Source: CAYRTV01 sp046483285
Lineage (GTDB): Bacteria; Acidobacteriota; Aminicenantia; Aminicenantales; Aminicenantaceae
Length of the DNA stretch: 64,000 nt
NCBI GenBank assembly: GCA_046483285.1
Contig: JAWODN010000055.1
Location: 54,328 to 118,327, forward strand
Reading direction: 5' to 3'
In this document: in pieces, positions 59,323-64,000 of the stretch
Position numbering within the stretch: the first letter of the stretch is position 1
How the letters are laid out: the number at the start of each line of letters is the position of its first letter
Translations under genes and position numbers: made by a program
Notes under the pieces: model-generated
What the model was told of the DNA's origin: nothing
Database searches by the model: none
Seen by the model: the letters and a program-made list of their open reading frames with translations, nothing else

Positions 59323-60239
59323 GCACGAATCTGTCCATCGACTTGGGATTCCTTACCCTTAAAAACCCTGTCATCGGAGCCAGCGGAACTTTCGGTTATG
59401 GAATTGAATTCGCTCCCTTTGTGGATCTCAATCAATTGGGAGGATTCGTAGTGAAAGGCCTGTATATGTCCCCCAAAGAAGGCAATCCCCCTCCCCGGTT
59501 AGTGGAAACCCATGGAGGACTGATTAACGCCATCGGCCTGCAGGGAGTAGGAGTCAAAAGATTCTGCCGGGAAATACTGCCGGAATTGACTTTATATGAT
59601 ACGGCGGTGATCATCAATATATGCGGATCAGATGAAGACGAATACACACAGGTTGCTGACTATCTCAACCCGCATGAAGGAATCGCGGCATATGAACTCA
59701 ATATTTCCTGTCCCAACGTCCGGCAAGGGGGGCGTTGCCCGGCCATGAATCCGGAATCCACTTTCCGGATCGTAAAAAATGTCAAAAAAATATCCCGGCG
59801 GCCGGTGATCACTAAACTTTCCCCCAATGTCACCCGTATCGAAGATATCGCTGTGAGTGCGGCTGAGGCCGGCTCAGACGCTCTGTCCCTGATCAACACC
59901 ATTCTGGCTATGTCGGTTGACCCGGAAACCCGCCGGCCGAGGCTGGCGAATGTCATGGGGGGATTAAGCGGTCCCGCTGTAAAGCCCATCGCCCTCAGGA
60001 TGGTGTATCAGGCTGCCCGCAGCGTTCACATTCCGGTTATCGGTATCGGAGGGATTTCAAGCCCCAGCGATGTGCTGGAATTTATGATCGCCGGCGCTTC
60101 CGCTGTGCAGGTGGGAACCGCTAATTTTATCGATCCCCGGTCCACATTGAACATCATCCGGGAGCTTGAAAAGACTTGCCGGGCGAAAAAGATCACATTG
60201 GAATCTCTTATCGGAAGCCTTGACACCACCCCGGCTTAA
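59319..60239 (+). CDS. pyrD: Dihydroorotate dehydrogenase B, catalytic subunit
   Basis: Protein of 306 residues from GTG 59319, preceded by ggggagg. FMN TIM barrel of class 1B. LSIDLGFLTLKNPVIGASGTFGYG, KGLYMSPKEGNPPPRLVETHGGLINAIGLQ, ELNISCPNVRQGG (catalytic Cys) and VIGIGGISSPSDVLEFMIAGASAVQVGTANF are the conserved blocks. Acts with PyrK in the fourth step of UMP synthesis, using NAD+. Confidence 0.96.
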   Translation: MSTNLSIDLGFLTLKNPVIGASGTFGYGIEFAPFVDLNQLGGFVVKGLYMSPKEGNPPPRLVETHGGLINAIGLQGVGVKRFCREILPELTLYDTAVIINICGSDEDEYTQVADYLNPHEGIAAYELNISCPNVRQGGRCPAMNPESTFRIVKNVKKISRRPVITKLSPNVTRIEDIAVSAAEAGSDALSLINTILAMSVDPETRRPRLANVMGGLSGPAVKPIALRMVYQAARSVHIPVIGIGGISSPSDVLEFMIAGASAVQVGTANFIDPRSTLNIIRELEKTCRAKKITLESLIGSLDTTPA

Positions 60240-60250
60240 GGAGAACAGCC

Positions 60251-60994
60251 ATGGCTGAAAACAACGCTGAAAAGATCATCGTGGCGCTGGATGTGGATAC
60301 CAGGCAAAAAGCCCTGGAACTGGTCCGCCGTCTCCCTTCCGCACGCTGCTATAAAATCGGACTGCGTCTATACACCGCGGAAGGACCCGGCTTTATTCAA
60401 GAAATCGCGCAGATGGGGAAACGGATCTTTCTTGACTTGAAATTTCATGATATTCCCAATACCGTCGCCGGTGCGGTCAAAGCCGCTGTGGATTTGGGCG
60501 TGGACATGATGACCCTGCACGCTTCCGGCGGAGTGGAAATGATGGCCAGGGCGGTTGAGGAGGCAGCCGAAGAAACAGCAAAAAAGAACATGAAGCGTCC
60601 TCATTTGTTGGCAGTCACCATCTTGACCAGTTTGCAAGACAGTGATTTAAAAAAAATGAATATCCCCTCATCCCCTATGGATATGGTTTTAACTTTAGCT
60701 TCACTGGCCCAGGAAGCCGGAATGGACGGAATCGTTTGTTCGCCCAAGGAAACACCGGCCGTTCGAAAACAGGCCGGCCCGGGCTTCAAAATTGTGACAC
60801 CCGGCATCCGTCCCGCATGGGCATCCGCCGGGGATCAGAAACGGATTCTGACTCCGGCTGAAGCCGTACGTTCGGGCTCTGATTATTTGGTGGTGGGACG
60901 CCCGGTTATACAGGCCGCCTCCCCGGAAGAGGCATTGGAACAAATTATTCAGGAATTGGACGTCAAAAAGCCCGGAAACCAGCGCCGACAGTGA
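60251..60994 (+). CDS. pyrF: Orotidine-5'-phosphate decarboxylase
   Basis: Protein of 247 residues completing UMP synthesis. Catalytic tetrad DLKFHDIPNT (Asp-Lys-Asp part), IVALDVDTRQKAL, TVILTS-like LLAVTILTSLQDSD, TPGIRPA and YLVVGRPVIQA phosphate-binding loop. Cotranscribed with pyrK-pyrD. Its 3' end overlaps the opposing YIP1 gene by 32 bases. Confidence 0.96.
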   Translation: MAENNAEKIIVALDVDTRQKALELVRRLPSARCYKIGLRLYTAEGPGFIQEIAQMGKRIFLDLKFHDIPNTVAGAVKAAVDLGVDMMTLHASGGVEMMARAVEEAAEETAKKNMKRPHLLAVTILTSLQDSDLKKMNIPSSPMDMVLTLASLAQEAGMDGIVCSPKETPAVRKQAGPGFKIVTPGIRPAWASAGDQKRILTPAEAVRSGSDYLVVGRPVIQAASPEEALEQIIQELDVKKPGNQRRQ

Positions 60995-61559
60995 AAATCG
61001 TTCCCAGAACAGCTCCCATGATCACTGTTAAAACAATAGCGACCAGAATGGTCACTATCAAATAAGGAAGAACTTTATCCTTGGGCGTCTCCATCATGGG
61101 GAGGTTGAATCCCAGATAAATCAAATAAAGGCCGTAAATCGAAGCCAGTACCGCAAGTATAGACAAAGGCGGAATGATATAAAGAACCCCGGCCACCCAT
61201 GCGGGCGTGAAACTGAAAACCGCCAGTTTCATGGCATTCACGGCATTCTGTTGGGAGCCGAAAGCGGTTGCCAGCGCATTGATGATGATTCCCAGCACAA
61301 AAACAACGGCCAATGAAAAGATGTAGTAGACAATGGCGTATAAAAGGGCCGACCCGATCCCGGACCGAACCCACCCCACAAAAGGTATGTTGTATCCGAT
61401 GACAGCGCGGCCGATAAACTGAGCCACGGCCGGAATAGCCGCCAAAATCATGGCATATCCGGTGAACAACTCAGCCGTGGTTGCTGATTCTTCTTTTATT
61501 TTAGCCCATTCTTCCTTTGGATTGATAAGAATTCCTTTTATACGCGGAACTAATTCCAT
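60963..61559 (-). CDS. YIP1-family membrane protein
   Basis: Protein of 198 residues from ATG 61559, decided by a ggagg site just upstream (an earlier in-frame start reads through that site). N-terminal ELVPRIKGILINPKEEWAKIKEE then four to five hydrophobic helices with GYAMILAAIPAVAQFIG, SALLYAIVYYIFSLAVVFVLG, and a C-terminal helix. Role unknown. It is alone, facing pyrF. It has a partner-free context, unlike the adaptor-linked member at 37445. Confidence 0.75.
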   Translation of the reverse strand: MELVPRIKGILINPKEEWAKIKEESATTAELFTGYAMILAAIPAVAQFIGRAVIGYNIPFVGWVRSGIGSALLYAIVYYIFSLAVVFVLGIIINALATAFGSQQNAVNAMKLAVFSFTPAWVAGVLYIIPPLSILAVLASIYGLYLIYLGFNLPMMETPKDKVLPYLIVTILVAIVLTVIMGAVLGTIFTVGAGFRAF

Positions 61560-61720
61560 TCCATCCTCCATCCACAAAATTTTCTAACCCGGCCTATTCG
61601 TAAAATAAGGATTCGGAGGAGGCTGATCTCTCCTTCTCTGAGTCAGCCCCGGCCCGTGAATAAGCCAGGCTTAAAGATATCTTTTTTATAAGCCGGTGTC
61701 AAATTTATTATTCTCAGGGG

Positions 61721-61796
61721 TGGAGGCGCGGGTCGGATTCGAACCGACGAATCGAGGTTTTGCAAACCCCTCCCTTAGCCACTTGGGTACCGCGCC
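61721..61796 (-). tRNA. tRNA-Cys (GCA)
   Basis: 76-nt cloverleaf on the minus strand: acceptor GGCGCGG / CCGCGCC, T-arm GTCGG-TTCGAAT-CCGAC, anticodon loop TTGCAAA with GCA at 34-36. The discriminator is U and CCA is encoded (61721-61723 complement). U73 is a known identity element for Cys. Confidence 0.95.
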
Positions 61797-61822
61797 ATGG
61801 TTTCAATCTTCTGCTTTTTTTT

Positions 61823-61897
61823 TGGAGCGGGCGAAGGGACTTGAACCCTCGACCTTCTGCTTGGCAAGCAGACGTTCTACCGCTGAACTACGCCCGC
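61823..61897 (-). tRNA. tRNA-Gly (GCC)
   Basis: 75-nt cloverleaf on the minus strand: acceptor GCGGGCG / CGCCCGC, T-arm GAGGG-TTCAAGT-CCCTT region, anticodon loop TTGCCAA with GCC, encoded CCA (61823-61825 complement). Separated from tRNA-Cys by 26 bases, so the two are probably one transcript. Confidence 0.95.
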
Positions 61898-62080
61898 TCT
61901 TCATTTCGGCATAAAACCGGATTTAAACTACCAGAATCACGCTTTTCTGTCAACTCGCACCGGCCAGGGTCCCCCTCTTTTTCTGGGGTCATGATGAAAC
62001 CCGGAGACGTGTTTCGGCACGGCTTCCCCCGCCGGCCGTGCCGAGCGAGTACGGATGTCATGAGGCGGACAGAGCGCCGG

Positions 62081-62926
62081 CTATCCTTTTGGATTTACAG
62101 CGACTCGATCGCCTATTTCCACGGCATCCCGGCTGGACAAAACTTTAATGGTTGAGGTTTTTTCCTGAACATCTATGACCACGGAATTTCCAAAAATTTT
62201 CAAAGGAGCTCCTTTTTTAACCTGCCGGAAAATAATGAACTGCTGGCCCCGCTCAACATTATCTTCTTTTCCCAGATTTATCAAAGCCAAATGCCCATCA
62301 CCGATCTGGTTGAATTCGGTTTCCAGAAAAATAATTTCTCCTCCGCTTCCTTGAGTTTCGAAAGGGGAGACGTCATAACCGAGATCTTTTCCCATAACGG
62401 TCTCAAGGGGTTGAAAAGGAACTAAATAATCCCCCACCATGATATTTCCACAGGCTTTTTCAATCTCGGCGGATGCCCGGTTTTCTCCTAAAGCCTTGAT
62501 TCTGAGACGCCCTCTCCGGTACGCAAGGAGGCCGTATCCGGGAACGGTCTTCTGCACCATCAATTCGCTGTATCGGCTGTCGTCTCTCATTTGCACAATC
62601 ATAAAGACCTGCCCTTTTTCCAATCCTTGGTTCCGGCCTTGATTGATATAGACTGTATTCCCGTCAGTGAACATCTCCCGCTCATATTCTCTTTCCGCTC
62701 CGGTGATCCGCAACTGAGGGATATCGCCATCCCAAATAAAAAAAGAACAATACCGGTCCGATTCTGAAATCAGCGGGTATACATCTTTATAAATGGCGGC
62801 TTTTTCAATCTGGTGTTCCTGAGCATATAATTTGGCCGGGCTGAAGCCGGCTGTCAGCACAACCATAGACACAACCATAAAAACCTGAAACACCCAATGT
62901 TTTAGACCTAAATTTTTTCTTCTCAC
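62081..62926 (-). CDS. Secreted protein with two FlgT-C-like repeats
   Basis: Protein of 281 residues from GTG 62926, preceded by cagggggt; an upstream ATG-type start at 62983 would be inside a repeat-like sequence. Signal peptide (LKHWVFQVFMVVSMVVLTAGF, cleavage near AKLYAQ). Two similar modules follow: about 85-180 (VYINQGRNQGLEKGQVFMIV ... CGNIMVGDYLVPF) and 205-281 (ALINLGKEDNVERGQQFIIF ... VKVLSS..VEIGDRV). The pattern of turns after 'GLxxGQxF' is like the FlgT C-terminal domain found in envelope proteins. Function unknown. Confidence 0.55.
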   Translation of the reverse strand: MRRKNLGLKHWVFQVFMVVSMVVLTAGFSPAKLYAQEHQIEKAAIYKDVYPLISESDRYCSFFIWDGDIPQLRITGAEREYEREMFTDGNTVYINQGRNQGLEKGQVFMIVQMRDDSRYSELMVQKTVPGYGLLAYRRGRLRIKALGENRASAEIEKACGNIMVGDYLVPFQPLETVMGKDLGYDVSPFETQGSGGEIIFLETEFNQIGDGHLALINLGKEDNVERGQQFIIFRQVKKGAPLKIFGNSVVIDVQEKTSTIKVLSSRDAVEIGDRVAVNPKG

Positions 62927-63177
62927 CGATACACCCCCTGCCTGGATTTTTTTACCTAAAATGTCTTCACCTGATTTATTCACGCCGTGCGCACCCCCGC
63001 AAATAAAACAACCATAAAATCATCACCATCTTTCTTATGACGTGTTCAGGTTCATTATATTTTGTCGTTTTCGCGGTGTCAACATTCAAAAGGCCTTGTT
63101 TTTTCTTGACTTCCCTAAATCATTTTTCTAACATTCAAATCATGGGGTTATGGAGTCTTAAAAAAGGAGGAGTCATT

Positions 63178-63447
63178 TTGAATAAAAAAGAAGCTCTTTT
63201 ATTAATGTCGAAAGACGCAGGTATTACCACAGCGCAGGCAGAGAAAGCGTTCAATCAGCTCTTTTCAGGAATCAAGACGGCTCTGCAGAAAGGAGAAAAA
63301 GTCACTTTTTCCGGGTTCGGAAGCTTCGAAGTCAAAAAAACCAAAAAACGCAAGGGACGCAATCCGCGAACCGGAGAAATTATTCCTATTCCAGCCAAAA
63401 AAAGAATAAAATTCAATCCCAGTAAGCTCATTATCAGCAAATTGTAA
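63178..63447 (+). CDS. HU-family DNA-binding protein
   Basis: Protein of 89 residues starting at TTG 63178, decided by aggaggag upstream. NKKEALLLMSKDAGITTAQAEKAFNQLFSGI and GFGSFEVKKTKKRKGRNPRTGEII, then KKRIKFNPSK. It has a conserved beta arm (GRNPRTGE). A second HU/IHF-type protein of the window. A copy of the short CTAAGGTATA motif is 20 bp after its stop. Confidence 0.93.
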   Translation: MNKKEALLLMSKDAGITTAQAEKAFNQLFSGIKTALQKGEKVTFSGFGSFEVKKTKKRKGRNPRTGEIIPIPAKKRIKFNPSKLIISKL

Positions 63448-63468
63448 CTGCCTGACCAATCACTTAGC

Positions 63469-63485
63469 CTGACTTATACCTTAGA
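63469..63485 (-). repeat. Short motif copy after the HU gene
   Basis: CCTGACTTATACCTTAG on the plus strand, equivalent to CTAAGGTATAAGTCAGG on the minus strand and identical to 18817-18833. Confidence 0.5.
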
Positions 63486-63581
63486 ACATCATTTCCCTAT
63501 GGCATATGGAATTCAGGTTAGGCTTGTGCTCCCTTCAGATTTTTAAGGCCATTCTTCGCCCTCTGTTTTCGGCCGTGGGGA

Positions 63582-63646
63582 CGGGAAATGGGTCACCGCC
63601 ACGTGGAAATCCTCAGCGAGAATATCCGCTCTGATTCCGGCTTCGC
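63582..63646 (+). repeat. Dispersed ~65-bp module, copy 2
   Basis: Shares GCCACG, the TCCTCAGCGAG/TCCCCAGCGAG block and GATTCCGGCTTCGC with the minus-strand reading of 9583-9647. The hairpin arms seen in the first copy are partly lost. Confidence 0.5.
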
Positions 63647-63660
63647 ACCGCGTGATGACA

Positions 63661-63800
63661 CAATCAAAGGCACGGCGTGCCCCGGAATGACAGACCCAAA
63701 AGCGCTCCGCTCTCCGGGACGACACCCCCCTTGTCTTTGCGAGGCTTGCGCCGGCACGCCGCGGCAATCCCTTCCTGCTTCGGGCGGGCCGAAACCACCC
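63661..63800. repeat. Worn copies of two dispersed modules
   Basis: 63673-63725 matches 38292-38349 in reverse (CGGAATGACAGAC, AAAGCGCTCCG blocks). 63731-63800 is a decayed copy of the CATTGCGAGG module (TTTGCGAGGCTTGCGCCGGCA...GGCAATCCCTTCCTGC). Short open frames across it are repeat-derived. 63801-63922 holds nothing I recognise. Confidence 0.5.
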
Positions 63801-63922
63801 GGCCTCTGCGCCATTTTCCTGATTTGGGATGTGGACAGATATATCCCGTTTCTATAGAATACGTGTTAATGCCAAAAAAAATATCCGTCAGATGACATGC
63901 TGCCCTGGAGAGCTGGCGATGA

Positions 63923-64000
63923 CTATCGGAAGTCGTTATCCGGTCGCCACAGCAGGAAGTCGTACACGGGGTAGAGCTGTTCAAAGCGCGTGATGATCTC
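63923..64000 (-). CDS. C-terminal tail of a gene running off the window
   Basis: Open frame from the window edge to TAG at 63923-63925, encoding 25 residues ending LYPVYDFLLWRPDNDFR. The aromatic-rich, evenly coded string looks like a protein tail, but the rest is not visible and I do not recognise the family. The repeat island lies between this stop and HU. Confidence 0.35.
   Translation of the reverse strand, partial: EIITRFEQLYPVYDFLLWRPDNDFR

Noticed and set aside
61669..61695. GGCTTA...TAAGCC inverted repeat after tRNA-Cys as a terminator
   Set aside because: Stem is only six pairs with an AT-rich interior and no T-run in the needed place on the minus strand.
62927..62983. Upstream start for the FlgT-like protein
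   Set aside because: The extension lies in a repeat-like sequence and lacks a ribosome site; GTG 62926 has one.
63588..63857. Open frames on both strands in the repeat island after HU
   Set aside because: They follow repeated modules and contain no protein motif.
1..64000. CRISPR arrays, rRNA genes, prophage or integrase genes
   Set aside because: No regularly spaced repeats, rRNA signatures or recombinase motifs were found; the dispersed repeats are irregularly spaced.

Overview
The window is a 64 kb piece of a bacterial chromosome of about 50% GC, with densely packed genes in short operons. A PpiD/SurA-type chaperone, an HlyD-type periplasmic adaptor and a predicted membrane-anchored lectin point to a diderm cell. 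Pyruvate phosphate dikinase, a radical-SAM protein and a PyrK/PyrD-1B pair fit an anaerobic or fermentative lifestyle. I cannot assign a phylum from sequence alone. The mixture (ispH next to rpsA, FAD-dependent ThyX, PyrK, GlnA without a recognisable adenylylation site, DUF4388 and YIP1 proteins) would suit an uncultured lineage such as Aminicenantota or another Acidobacteriota-like group, but this is a low-confidence inference.

Layout. 1-6.3 kb: radical SAM (AmrS-like), archease, RtcB ligase, an SLC13-type carrier, a CysC-like protein with a damaged P-loop, and a double-length ThyX. 6.3-9.1 kb (minus): a deacetylase-like protein, TyrS, PurN. 9.9-18.2 kb: glnA, an M50 protease, scpA-scpB, and ispH-rpsA-HU-HIT-acyl-CoA dehydrogenase. 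18.9-24.5 kb: PpiD, a PlsC-like acyltransferase, IadA and an NhaC-type antiporter. 24.5-28.1 kb (minus): a TPR scaffold, a sigma-54 activator without sensor domain and a small Cys-cluster protein. 28.4-31.9 kb (minus): the ffh / rpsP-khpA-rimM-trmD-rplS cluster. 32.1-35.3 kb: accB-accC facing a lectin-like protein and SuhB. 35.5-38.1 kb: an adaptor-ATPase-YIP1 operon. 39.1-44.4 kb: a DUF4388 protein, a tiny membrane ORF, miaA, hflX, a TPR-SLH lipoprotein and pgsA. 44.4-51.3 kb (minus): an exopolysaccharide cluster of one priming transferase and five glycosyltransferases. 51.4-61.6 kb: an M20 peptidase, CutA, an HDAC-like hydrolase, PPDK, an aminotransferase, pyrK-pyrD-pyrF and a second YIP1 protein. 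61.7-64 kb: tRNA-Cys, tRNA-Gly, a secreted protein with two FlgT-like repeats, a second HU, and the tail of a gene running off the end.

The most unusual feature lies between genes. Three related composite elements (330, 383 and 382 bp) have matching 13-bp inverted ends, and each encloses a 119-bp inner element bounded by 15-bp inverted repeats. Each has a promoter-like -35/-10 pair at one end, and in all three that end points at a nearby gene start (purN, ppiD, a DUF4388 gene). A second short repeat supplies another promoter-like pair ahead of iadA and pyrK. Fragments and hybrids of these modules fill most of the larger intergenic spaces, so the genome appears to have spread modular, promoter-bearing repeats. 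Other points of interest are a tandem ThyX whose signature motif is split between its two halves, an SLC13 carrier without its first SNT motif next to a CysC relative without the P-loop Ser/Thr, and an adaptor-ATPase pair whose third gene is a YIP1 protein instead of a FtsX-type permease.
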